Shown in pieces: positions 57,585 to 64,000 of a stretch of 64,000 bases of DNA; the first letter of the stretch is position 1, and each line of letters begins with the position of its first letter. The notes beneath the pieces are model-generated. The model did no database searches. It saw only the letters and a list, made by a program, of their open reading frames with translations, and was not told where the DNA came from. The DNA is taken from assembly GCF_009674605.1 (NCBI RefSeq), contig NZ_WKJO01000001.1, positions 620,001 to 684,000 on the forward strand. Reading direction: 5' to 3'. Made by a program: the position numbers and the translations under genes. This stretch comes from Haloferax litoreum (GTDB lineage: Archaea > Halobacteriota > Halobacteria > Halobacteriales > Haloferacaceae).

Positions 57585-59189
57585 TTACTCACGACGCTCG
57601 TCGCGGCCGTCGAGTTGCGTCAACTTCACCCGCGCGTGGTCGACGAGGAGTTCTGCGAACTCCTGGTCGTACTCGTCGAACGCTCCGACTTCGCTGAACA
57701 CCGCCTGGAACGTGCCGAACGTCCCGATGGGGACGGTCATCGCCGACCGATAGTCGGAATCGGCCGGAGTGGTGTCGGCCTCTCTGAGGTCGTCGACGAT
57801 GATGGTCTCTTGACGGTTGTACGCCCGGACCGCGAACGTGTCGTTCGAGTCGAGTGAGGTTCGCGGGAAGTACCCGCTCTCGTCGCCGCGGAGTTCCCAC
57901 GCTTCTTGGACGAGGTAGCCGTCCTGTTCGACGTCGACTGCGACGAGGTCGAAGTCCAGTACGTTCTCGGCCGTCTCGACGAGCGTCTCGTAGACCGTCT
58001 GCGCGTCGTCGGACTGCTCTATCGTCTGGGCGGCGCTGTGGAGCGCGGTCAGCGTGCGCTCTCGTTCTTTGCGTGCAGTGATGTCGACTGCGGCCCCGGC
58101 CGTCGCGAATATGTCGCCATCGTCGTCGAACAGCGGTGTAATCCGCGAGAGGTACACTCTCGTTCCACGGGTCGTCTCGAGTTCTTCTTCGATTTCGACG
58201 GGCTTGCCGGCGGACAACACCTGTCTGTCGTTCGCCCTGAACTGGTCGGCGAGTTCCGGGTCGAAGAGGTCGTCGAGGGGTTTCCCAACCACGTCGGCGT
58301 CGTGGTCGATACCGAGGAGCTCCCGGTAGTTCTGGTTCATCAGCGTGAACTGGTGGTCCGTGTCCCGCATCCAGAGTGCCGCCTGCACACTGTCGAGGAT
58401 GCCCTGGAGTTGCCGTGTTTGCGTCTGGAGTTGCTGTTCCCGTCGTTTCCGCTCAGTGATGTCTGTGAAGTAGACGTAGATGTTCTCGTCGGTCTTCGAC
58501 GGGAAGATTCGTTCTTCTATCCAGCGGTCCGGGTTGATGTCAGACTGGCCCACGATTCGGCGCGGTTCGCCCGTTTCGAGTACGTCGTTGTATCCCTCGA
58601 TAGATGCGTCGGAGTCGCCTTCGACGACGAGTTCCCGGTAGTTCATCCCGACGAGTTCCTCGCGGGGCAGGCCGCTCAGTTCGACCGTCTGCTCGTTCAC
58701 GTCCGTGACCGTGAGGTCGGCGTCCATCTCGACGAATCCGTCGGTGATTCGAGTGAGCGTCTGGCGACGCCGGCGGTTGGCGCGTTCCGAGTGGCGGCGC
58801 GCGCGGTGTTGTCCGACGGTGTTCGTGATTCGGTTGGCGAGAACGGTGTACTGACTGGTCCCGGTCTCTTTCTGGATGTAATCGGTCGCACCGGCCGAAA
58901 TCGCGTCGGCGGCGACTTCCTCTGACCCCTTGCCAGTGAAGAGGATGAACGGGAGTTCGGGGTACTCCTCGCGAACCGCCTTCAGGAAGTCGATGCCTGT
59001 CTGGCCGGGCATGTCGTAGTCGCTGACGATACAGTCGACGGCACCCTCGTCGAGGCGCGTGAGGCCGTGGTCGGCACTGCTCGCCCACACGACGTCGAGT
59101 CGTGCGTTCTCCCGTTCGAGGAACGTCGCCGTCAAGTCCGCGAACCCTGGGTCGTCGTCGACGTGCAACACCCGTATCGGACCAGCCAT
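57585..59189 (-). CDS. Receiver-PAS-PAS-GAF sensor protein without output domain
   Basis: 534 residues: an N-terminal response-regulator receiver (acids in HVDDDPG, phospho-acceptor Asp57 in VSDYDMPG, Lys87 in FTGKG), two PAS domains (about 145-255 and 265-375; the second ends in FATAGAAVDITARK), and a GAF domain (about 390-525). It ends eight residues after the GAF helix at DERRE with no histidine kinase, HalX or HTH output. TATAGTAACC near 59209-59218 (minus strand) supports the ATG at 59189. It could act by binding a partner protein. Confidence 0.88.
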   Translation of the reverse strand: MAGPIRVLHVDDDPGFADLTATFLERENARLDVVWASSADHGLTRLDEGAVDCIVSDYDMPGQTGIDFLKAVREEYPELPFILFTGKGSEEVAADAISAGATDYIQKETGTSQYTVLANRITNTVGQHRARRHSERANRRRRQTLTRITDGFVEMDADLTVTDVNEQTVELSGLPREELVGMNYRELVVEGDSDASIEGYNDVLETGEPRRIVGQSDINPDRWIEERIFPSKTDENIYVYFTDITERKRREQQLQTQTRQLQGILDSVQAALWMRDTDHQFTLMNQNYRELLGIDHDADVVGKPLDDLFDPELADQFRANDRQVLSAGKPVEIEEELETTRGTRVYLSRITPLFDDDGDIFATAGAAVDITARKERERTLTALHSAAQTIEQSDDAQTVYETLVETAENVLDFDLVAVDVEQDGYLVQEAWELRGDESGYFPRTSLDSNDTFAVRAYNRQETIIVDDLREADTTPADSDYRSAMTVPIGTFGTFQAVFSEVGAFDEYDQEFAELLVDHARVKLTQLDGRDERRE

Positions 59190-59353
59190 CTACCCCTCTC
59201 TTCAGAGGAGGTTACTATAGTAATTCTGCTCTCACTGCTCGAAGTGTCTCACACCCGGTATCCACCGTAATCAGGTCTCTCCCAGTAGATTTTCGTAGAA
59301 GATGACGTGATCCACAACGAATATAATATCTAAGTGACACAAGTTTCGTGAGT

Positions 59354-59519
59354 ATGCCCTCCAACTGGCCTGCCCTCATTGCCGTCTGTCTCGTCTTCCT
59401 CGCAGGTGTGCGGGCCGTGGGTCGGGTCCGACGACACCGACGATGCGTTCACCGCCTGCGACGACAGCGAGTGTGACTCCGACGGCGACGGAGATGACAA
59501 CGATTGGGAATGGTGGTGA
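59354..59519 (+). pseudogene. Frameshifted small lipoprotein gene
   Basis: From the ATG at 59354 the frame gives MPSNWPALIAVCLVFLAG, a lipoprotein signal. One extra G at 59408 breaks the frame; skipping it restores a lipobox LAG-C and the acidic peptide CGPWVGSDDTDDAFTACDDS with end DNDWEWW, stop at 59517-59519. Read without a shift, the frame ends at 59474 after a nonsense-like basic run. ATAATATCT near 59320-59328 gives the promoter. The stop overlaps the ATG of the next gene (TGATG). It may be a pseudogene, a sequencing error or a programmed shift. Confidence 0.6.
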
Positions 59520-59776
59520 TGCACCGGTATGGGACCGAGTTCGTTTCCGTGTCGCCACTGGAGAATCAGAGTCGGGACACCGAGTGGCCAGACAACCAGT
59601 CAGTCCACTTCGAGAATCTGTCGCAGTCGCAGCAGGCGGTGTTTCTGGATGCGCTCGATAAACAGGTGGAGGTTGGACCCGACGAGGAGAACCCGTTTGT
59701 GTTCAACGACGAGACACGACCGCAGGTTGTTCGGTACGAGGGGACGTGGTACTTCGTTCGGGTCGCGATCGTGTGA
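59519..59776 (+). CDS. DUF7979-like domain protein, possibly the downstream half of a broken lipoprotein
   Basis: 85 residues from the ATG at 59519 (MHRYGTEFVSVSPLENQ). The body contains VHFENLSQSQQAVFLDALDK and the end PFVFNDETRPQVVRYEGTWY-type strands, resembling the haloarchaeal DUF7979 domain that is normally carried on lipoproteins. In-frame ATG at 59510 is also possible. It has no signal of its own, so the lipoprotein start just upstream, though frameshifted, may once have been joined to it. Confidence 0.65.
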   Translation: MHRYGTEFVSVSPLENQSRDTEWPDNQSVHFENLSQSQQAVFLDALDKQVEVGPDEENPFVFNDETRPQVVRYEGTWYFVRVAIV

Positions 59777-59787
59777 GATGTGTGTCA

Positions 59788-59842
59788 GGGAGGTTTGAAC
59801 TCACTCGCAACCATTCGGGTTGCTCCCTGCTCAAATCCCCCC
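59788..59842. repeat. Nested inverted repeat before the tRNA-Ala gene
   Basis: An outer imperfect stem pairs GGGAGGTTTGA (59788-59798) with TCAAATCCCCC (59831-59841), and an inner hairpin pairs GCAACC with GGTTGC (59807-59822). It sits between the lipoprotein locus and the 3' side of the tRNA. It may be a terminator for either neighbour. The rest of the 157-base gap shows nothing else. Confidence 0.4.
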
Positions 59843-59933
59843 TCGAACAGGCACTACATTACGCGCCGCTGTAGGTACTCGTCGGACTCCTGACGGAGTC
59901 ACGACTCGTTGGGTAGCGTCGCGAAAATGGTAG

Positions 59934-60005
59934 TGGACTCGCGGGGATTTGAACCCCGGGCCTCTTCCTTGCGAAGGAAGCGATCTGCCACTGATCTACG
60001 AGCCC
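59934..60005 (-). tRNA. tRNA-Ala (anticodon CGC)
   Basis: 72 bases forming a full cloverleaf on the minus strand. Acceptor GGGCTCG pairs with CGAGTCC (one G-T pair), discriminator A. The anticodon loop TTCGCAA sits on stem CTTCC/GGAAG, giving anticodon CGC. The T-arm is CCGGG GTTCAAA TCCCCG-like (GGGGTTCAAATCCCC). CCA is not encoded. TATAAG at about 60031-60036 on the minus strand is upstream in the right place for transcription. Confidence 0.93.
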
Positions 60006-60204
60006 TCACTCCCACGGAGTCGTGGGATACACTTATACCCTATGTTTCTGCGGTCGTCGGATATGCGTTAGCATCCCGAGCCGTCGGGCGATTGCGTTGT
60101 CACGTCTGTCGGGCGTGTCGAATCGAAGTGAGATGACACGCGCCTTAGCGCTGAGACCAGCTCGGAGGCAGTCCTCCGGGACGCGCGCCTCGACAGCCGC
60201 GAAA

Positions 60205-60223
60205 CGTGACGAAGTGCGTCACG
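60205..60223 (-). terminator. Hairpin downstream of rps10
   Basis: CGTGACG AAGTG CGTCACG, a perfect 7-base stem with a 5-base loop, about 34 bases after the rps10 stop on the minus strand. On that strand it is followed by TTTCGC. It is likely the end of the str-type operon transcript before the tRNA gene. Confidence 0.55.
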
Positions 60224-60256
60224 AACGGTGTGTCCGAAGTGGACGGACCGTGTGGC

Positions 60257-60565
60257 TTAGTCTTCGAGGACGATCTCGATGCTGACGTCGTTAGGAACCT
60301 GGACGCGCATCAGCTGGCGCAGCGCGCGTTCGTCAGCGTCGAGGTCGATCAGACGCTTGTGGACGCGCATCTCCCAGTGCTCCCACGTCGCCGTTCCCTC
60401 GCCGTCAGGCGATTTGCGGGAGGGAACTTCGAGCGTCTTCGTGGGCAGCGGGATCGGCCCGCTGAGGTTGACGCCCGTCTTGTTCGCAATCTCGCGGACG
60501 TCGTCGCAGATTTCGTCGAGGTCTTCCGGACTCGTGCCGGCGAGCCGAACGCGTGCCTGTTGCAT
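60257..60565 (-). CDS. rps10: Ribosomal protein uS10
   Basis: 102 residues of the small-subunit head protein S10: [20 protein letters not shown], the central loop segment [20 protein letters not shown] and the conserved [13 protein letters not shown]. It follows EF-1alpha by two bases, as in many archaea, where rps10 ends the str-like operon. It is acidic compared with bacterial S10, as expected for a halophile. Confidence 0.96.
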   Translation of the reverse strand: MQQARVRLAGTSPEDLDEICDDVREIANKTGVNLSGPIPLPTKTLEVPSRKSPDGEGTATWEHWEMRVHKRLIDLDADERALRQLMRVQVPNDVSIEIVLED

Positions 60566-60567
60566 CG

Positions 60568-61833
60568 TTATCGCTCGTTGACTTCGAGCACCTTGCCGGC
60601 CGCGATGGTCTGACCCATGTCACGGACAGCGAAGCTGCCGAGTTCCGGAATCTCGGAGGACGGCTCGATGCTGAGCGGCTTCTGCGGACGGACCGTCACG
60701 ATTGCAGCGTCGCCGGACTTGATGAAGTCCGGGTTCTCCTCAGCGACCTCACCCGACGCGGGGTCGAGCTTCTGGTCGATGGACTCGATGGTACACGCGA
60801 CCTGCGCCGTGTGGGCGTGGAAGACCGGCGTGTAGCCAGCGGTGATGACCGAGGGGTGCTGCATGACGACGACCTGCGCCTTGAACGTCTCGGCGACCTT
60901 CGGCGGGTCGTCAGCCGGGCCACAGACGTCGCCGCGGCGGATGTCGTCCTTGCCGACGCCACGAACGTTGAAACCAACGTTGTCGCCAGGACCAGCCTGG
61001 GCGACTTCTTCGTGGTGCATCTCGACAGTCTTGACCTCGCCGCCAACGTCAGACGGCTGGAAGCTGACGTTGTCGCCAGCGCTCATCGTACCGGTCTCGA
61101 TACGTCCGACAGGGACGGTACCGATGCCCGAGATGGTGTAGACGTCCTGGATGGGCAGGCGCAGCGGCGCGTCCGTCGGCGGCTGCGGTGCCGGCAGGTT
61201 GTTGAGGGCCTCGAGGAGGATGTCGCCATCGTACCAGGAGGTGTTGTCGGAGCGCTCTGCGATGTTGTCGCCCTCGAATGCCGAGATGGGGACGAACGTC
61301 GCGTTGTCGGCGTCGAAGCGGACCTGCTTGAGGAGGTTGCCGACCTGCTCTTTGACTTCCTTGTACGAGTCTTCGCTGTAGTCGACGACGTCCATCTTGT
61401 TGACCGCGATGATGAGTTCGCCGATACCGAGCGTACGTGCGAGGAAGACGTGCTCGCGGGTCTGAGGTGCGACACCGTCGTCAGCAGCGACGACGAGGAC
61501 CGCGTTGTCAGCCTGCGAGGCACCGGTGATCATGTTCTTGACGAAGTCGCGGTGGCCAGGACAGTCGACGATGGTGAAGTAGTATTCGTCCGTGTCGAAT
61601 TCCTGGTGGGCGATGTCGATCGTTACACCGCGCTCACGCTCTTCTGCGAGGTTGTCCATGACGTAGGCGAATTCGAATCCGCCCTTGCCTTTCTCCTCGG
61701 CCTCTTCTCGGTGCTGCTCGATGACGTGTTCCGGGACGGAACCGGTTTCGAACAGGAGTCGGCCGACGAGCGTACTCTTACCGTGGTCGACGTGGCCGAT
61801 GATGGCCAGATTCTGGTGGGGTTTGTCGCTCAT
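60568..61833 (-). CDS. tef1A: Translation elongation factor 1-alpha
   Basis: Delivers aminoacyl-tRNA to the ribosome using GTP. 421 residues with G1 [10 protein letters not shown]3 DCPGH, G4 NKMD and G5 ISAFEG (SAF), then two beta-barrel domains. The start at 61833 ([10 protein letters not shown]) is preferred to the upstream frame. TTTTAGGGG near 61886-61894 (minus strand) suggests a promoter with a leader of roughly 30 bases, so this gene can be transcribed apart from hom upstream. Confidence 0.97.
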   Translation of the reverse strand: MSDKPHQNLAIIGHVDHGKSTLVGRLLFETGSVPEHVIEQHREEAEEKGKGGFEFAYVMDNLAEERERGVTIDIAHQEFDTDEYYFTIVDCPGHRDFVKNMITGASQADNAVLVVAADDGVAPQTREHVFLARTLGIGELIIAVNKMDVVDYSEDSYKEVKEQVGNLLKQVRFDADNATFVPISAFEGDNIAERSDNTSWYDGDILLEALNNLPAPQPPTDAPLRLPIQDVYTISGIGTVPVGRIETGTMSAGDNVSFQPSDVGGEVKTVEMHHEEVAQAGPGDNVGFNVRGVGKDDIRRGDVCGPADDPPKVAETFKAQVVVMQHPSVITAGYTPVFHAHTAQVACTIESIDQKLDPASGEVAEENPDFIKSGDAAIVTVRPQKPLSIEPSSEIPELGSFAVRDMGQTIAAGKVLEVNER

Positions 61834-62000
61834 TGGTGTATTCACGCGCTAAGGCGCTCTGTGGGGAGTGTTTTTGTTGAAACCCCTAAAACGATTTCGA
61901 TACGGTCTACGGGCCGTCTAAGCGCCGTACTGCGATTTGCGGAACCATACCACAGTCACAGATGGGTGAATATCTCTCATCGGGTGAAATGCCGCTGAGT

Positions 62001-62014
62001 GGCCCATTCGGGCC
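62001..62014 (-). terminator. Small hairpin after hom
   Basis: GGCCC ATTC GGGCC, a perfect 5-base stem, ends 10 bases after the hom stop codon on the minus strand. The T-run is weak, so it may be only a partial terminator ahead of EF-1alpha. The remaining 160 bases to the EF-1alpha start hold that gene's promoter. Confidence 0.4.
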
Positions 62015-62024
62015 TGAAAGCGGG

Positions 62025-62978
62025 TTATTCGAGACGCGAAACGTCGGACAGGACCGCCGTCGCAGTCTCTGGACCACCCGCACCGCGGCCACTAACATTC
62101 AGCTGACCAGCATGTTCTGTCTCCAACTGGACGATGTTCTGCGTGCCCGTGACCGCCAGCGCGGCCCCCTGTGGGACCAACCGCGGTGCCACGCGCACAC
62201 CGTCGGCAGTCGCCTCACCGATGAGACGAACGGTGCGTCCGTCTTCCGCCGCGAGGTCGAGTGCCGTACCGGGGACGTTTCTGATTCCCTCGACGTCCGC
62301 GTCGTCGAGTCGGTACTCGGCGTCACCGTCGCTCAGGACGTTCGCGAGGATGACGAACTTCAGCGCGGCGTCGATGCCGTCCACGTCGAACGTCGGGTCC
62401 GCCTCGGCCACACCGAGGTCCTGCGCCTCCGCGAGGACGTGCTCGTAGTCGAGTCCTTCCGCGGCCATGCGCGAGAGGATGAAGTTAGCGGTGCCGTTGA
62501 GGACGCCGCGCGCAGCAGTCACGTGCTCAGCCCCGAGGTCCGAGATGGTCGAGAGGACCGGAATCGCACCACCGACGGTCGCTTCGAACTGGACGCGCCC
62601 CGCACTCTCTGCTTCGAGTGCGCGTAACTCGGCGTAGCGTTCGGCGACCGGCCCCTTGTTCGCGAGGACGACGTGTTTGTCGTCGGCCAGCGCGCGTTCG
62701 ACGTGCGAGAAGCCCGGTTCGGCGTCGCCGAGTGTGGTCGGCGTCGCCTCCACGAGCACGTCGTAGTCGGCGTCGAACAGTGCCTCGGGGTCGTCGTCGC
62801 CGACGACGCCTTCGCGCTCTTTTCGGTCGTGGACCACTGCCGGGTCGAGACCTGCGTTGTCCGTGACCGACGACGACGAGTCGGCGAACGCGACGACTTC
62901 GTGGCCGTACTCACCGGCGAGGTCCAAGACGGACCCGCCGACTGCACCCGCGCCGAGGACAGCGAGTCGAAGCGTCAT
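62025..62978 (-). CDS. hom: Homoserine dehydrogenase
   Basis: Reduces aspartate semialdehyde to homoserine on the way to threonine and methionine. 317 residues: Rossmann start RLAVLGAGAVGGSVLDLAGE, ANKGPVAERYAEL with the catalytic-region lysine, GGAIPVL, and the substrate segment NFILSRMAAEG. The protein lacks the C-terminal ACT domain of many bacterial enzymes; a separate ACT gene overlaps its start by four bases, so the regulatory part is split off. Lying between EF-2 and EF-1alpha genes is notable. Confidence 0.93.
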   Translation of the reverse strand: MTLRLAVLGAGAVGGSVLDLAGEYGHEVVAFADSSSSVTDNAGLDPAVVHDRKEREGVVGDDDPEALFDADYDVLVEATPTTLGDAEPGFSHVERALADDKHVVLANKGPVAERYAELRALEAESAGRVQFEATVGGAIPVLSTISDLGAEHVTAARGVLNGTANFILSRMAAEGLDYEHVLAEAQDLGVAEADPTFDVDGIDAALKFVILANVLSDGDAEYRLDDADVEGIRNVPGTALDLAAEDGRTVRLIGEATADGVRVAPRLVPQGAALAVTGTQNIVQLETEHAGQLNVSGRGAGGPETATAVLSDVSRLE

Positions 62979-63550
62979 GCTGCGTCCTCCGTGAGCGGTT
63001 CGATGACGTGCAAGTCTTTCTCCGCCGCGATGTCACGGACGACGGTGAGTGCCTCGTCGGCTTTGCCTGCTCGTGCAGCGAGCCTGAGGCGCGCGCTGGA
63101 CGATTCTTGCGTCCCGTCGGGGGCAGACAACGAGAGGTCCTTCACCGTCGCGTCAGCGGACGCCTCGACTCTGTGGAGCGTGTCCGAGAGGTCGGAGTCG
63201 ACGAGGTCGCCGACGAGGATGAGCGTCACCTCTTCGCCGAAGTGCTCGGCACCGGCGCGGATGACGTTGACACCGGCCTCGCGGAGGGCCTCGACGATGC
63301 CCTCGAACCGGTCCGGCGGACATTCGAGGTCTACTTCGACCGGGATGTGTCCGCGGGGCGTGAGGTTCCCGCGTTCGTGGAAGATGGAGAGCAGGTTCCC
63401 GCCGTTTTCGGCGATGGGTTGGAGCGCGGCGAGGAGTTGACCGGGTTCGTCGACGAGTTCCAGCCGAACCGTGTGTGGTTTCGGCATCTGACCGCCGCCG
63501 TCGGTCTCTGCGTCGGCATCGGCGTCGCTGTCGACGTCTTGTGCGCTCAT
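62975..63550 (-). CDS. ACT-domain amino-acid-binding protein
   Basis: 191 residues: an acidic, disordered start, then two ACT-type modules, the first with VRLELVDEPGQLLAALQPI and the second with VTLILVGDLVDSDLSDTL. Such modules bind amino acids and regulate enzymes. It overlaps hom by an ATGA, so it is probably the threonine-sensing partner of that dehydrogenase; this is inference from position and domain. The start could instead be the later MPKPHTVRL methionine. A 35-codon leader ORF ends on its start codon. Confidence 0.85.
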   Translation of the reverse strand: MSAQDVDSDADADAETDGGGQMPKPHTVRLELVDEPGQLLAALQPIAENGGNLLSIFHERGNLTPRGHIPVEVDLECPPDRFEGIVEALREAGVNVIRAGAEHFGEEVTLILVGDLVDSDLSDTLHRVEASADATVKDLSLSAPDGTQESSSARLRLAARAGKADEALTVVRDIAAEKDLHVIEPLTEDAA

Positions 63551-63654
63551 CGCCCCACCTCCGTGGGCCGTCCCGACGATGTTGTCGGCGACGCGTGGCT
63601 CAGCCGTGGTTCCGCGTCGACGCGACAGGAGTCGGGAGACGTACCCGTACGCAT
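63547..63654 (-). CDS. 35-residue leader ORF of the ACT-hom operon
   Basis: Encodes MRTGTSPDSCRVDAEPRLSH followed by ASPTTSSGRPTEVGR. CTTATA at about 63680-63685 (minus strand) lies 27-30 bases before its ATG at 63654, so the mRNA is expected to start on this ORF and not on the ACT gene. Its TGA overlaps the ACT start codon (ATGA), so translation of the leader would deliver ribosomes to the ACT gene. Thr and Ser make up nearly a third of it. Whether the peptide matters, or only the coupling, is unknown. Confidence 0.5.
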   Translation of the reverse strand: MRTGTSPDSCRVDAEPRLSHASPTTSSGRPTEVGR

Positions 63655-63863
63655 ATGTGTTCGTGATTCGGCCACGAGGTATAAGCCTTCGCAGGTGACA
63701 CGGCTTGCCGATATCGCCCGCGTGGTGGCACGTGACACGGAGAGACGGGAGATGAGTGACTGCGACGACGAGAGGGAGATGGCCGCGCAGCAAACAGACG
63801 ACGGCGCATCCGAGCACTGTCGCTGGTGGGCCGATAAACGAAAGAAGGCGCTGAGGTGCGCGC

Positions 63864-64000
63864 TTAGATGTAGTCGATAGCCTGCGAGAGTTCGAGCTTC
63901 ATGCCCTTGCGCTCGCGAATCTCCATAATCTTCTCGCGCTGGAGGTTGTCCGAGAGGACGCGGAAGCCAGCGTTCTCCGTGTTCCAGGAGGCGCGGCCTT
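63864..64000 (-). CDS. fusA: Translation elongation factor EF-2, C-terminal end only
   Basis: The last 45 or so residues before a [23 protein letters not shown] followed by [20 protein letters not shown] and IDYI. The I-R-x-R-K-G-M pattern and the closing xxYI match the end of domain V of archaeal EF-2, the translocase GTPase. The rest lies beyond the right edge. It completes the str-like order EF-2, (ACT-hom), EF-1alpha, uS10 on the minus strand. 209 bases separate it from the leader ORF. Confidence 0.85.
   Translation of the reverse strand, partial: GRASWNTENAGFRVLSDNLQREKIMEIRERKGMKLELSQAIDYI

Noticed and set aside
59788-60005. tRNA-linked integrated element
   Set aside because: No integrase gene and no duplicated tRNA 3' end were found in the window, so the inverted repeat alone does not support an element.
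1-64000. CRISPR array, restriction-modification, toxin-antitoxin or provirus
   Set aside because: No regularly spaced repeats, Cas motifs, methylase/nuclease pairs or phage structural genes were seen on either strand.

Overview
The window is GC-rich chromosomal DNA from a haloarchaeon, most likely Haloferax or a close relative. The proteins are strongly acidic. Most genes carry a TATA-like element centred about 27 bases before the start codon (leaderless transcripts). The gene set is archaeal: EF-1alpha, EF-2, uS10, eL40, ABCE1, SepF, Sec61beta, archaemetzincin, an F420-dependent reductase and geranylgeranyl reductase, with Tat and PGF-CTERM export signals. From memory, the order resembles the Haloferax volcanii chromosome between its EF-2 gene and pheA. 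I see no insertion sequence, provirus, CRISPR array, rRNA or toxin-antitoxin locus. This is mostly conserved core genome.

Layout. 1-1.8 kb: Hsp20 fragment, pheA and hisH on the minus strand. 1.9-4.8 kb: phnD-phnC-phnE phosphate/phosphonate importer. 4.8-12.5 kb: small genes of metabolism and maintenance (uracil-DNA glycosylase, DUF99, MBL hydrolase, eL40, thioredoxin, Sec61beta, pdxT, hisE, npdG, HAD phosphatase, UPF0146). 12.5-18.7 kb: archaemetzincin, Usp, RtcA, PEBP and VOC proteins, then the EMC6-like/ABCE1 pair with a divergent HTH gene. 18.8-28.6 kb: PIN-KH ATPase, chemotaxis transducer, M20 and M32 peptidases, a zinc micro-protein, a UvrD-type helicase and an M24 pseudoenzyme candidate. 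28.6-37.3 kb: SLC13 permease, DUF502, riboflavin synthase, PrsW, DUF7532/FAU-1, NifU-like, LVIVD surface protein. 37.3-37.8 kb: the only gene-free stretch over 300 bases, with a strongly folded segment that may be a non-coding RNA. 37.8-47.4 kb: ROK kinase, AIM24, Usp, small haloarchaeal proteins, YgfZ-like protein, geranylgeranyl reductase, BNR-repeat protein, ABC exporter. 47.5-59.8 kb: COG1361 surface protein, uvrA, sepF, DUF1028, PUA protein, RNase R, small proteins, a receiver-PAS-PAS-GAF sensor and a frameshifted lipoprotein locus. 59.9-64 kb: tRNA-Ala, then the str-type translation cluster (uS10, EF-1alpha, EF-2) with homoserine dehydrogenase and an ACT-domain partner inserted.

Themes. 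Amino-acid synthesis genes (pheA, hisH, hisE, hom plus a separate ACT protein) are scattered among translation genes. Several loci suggest expression control visible in the DNA: a 35-codon leader ORF before the ACT-hom operon, a hairpin touching the RNase R start codon, direct repeats before a small HTH gene, an inverted repeat before phnD and back-to-back promoters at archaemetzincin. The best candidates for something undescribed are the folded 37.39-37.63 kb segment, the leader ORF at 63.6 kb, the ligand-less M24 protein and the output-less sensor at 57.6-59.2 kb.
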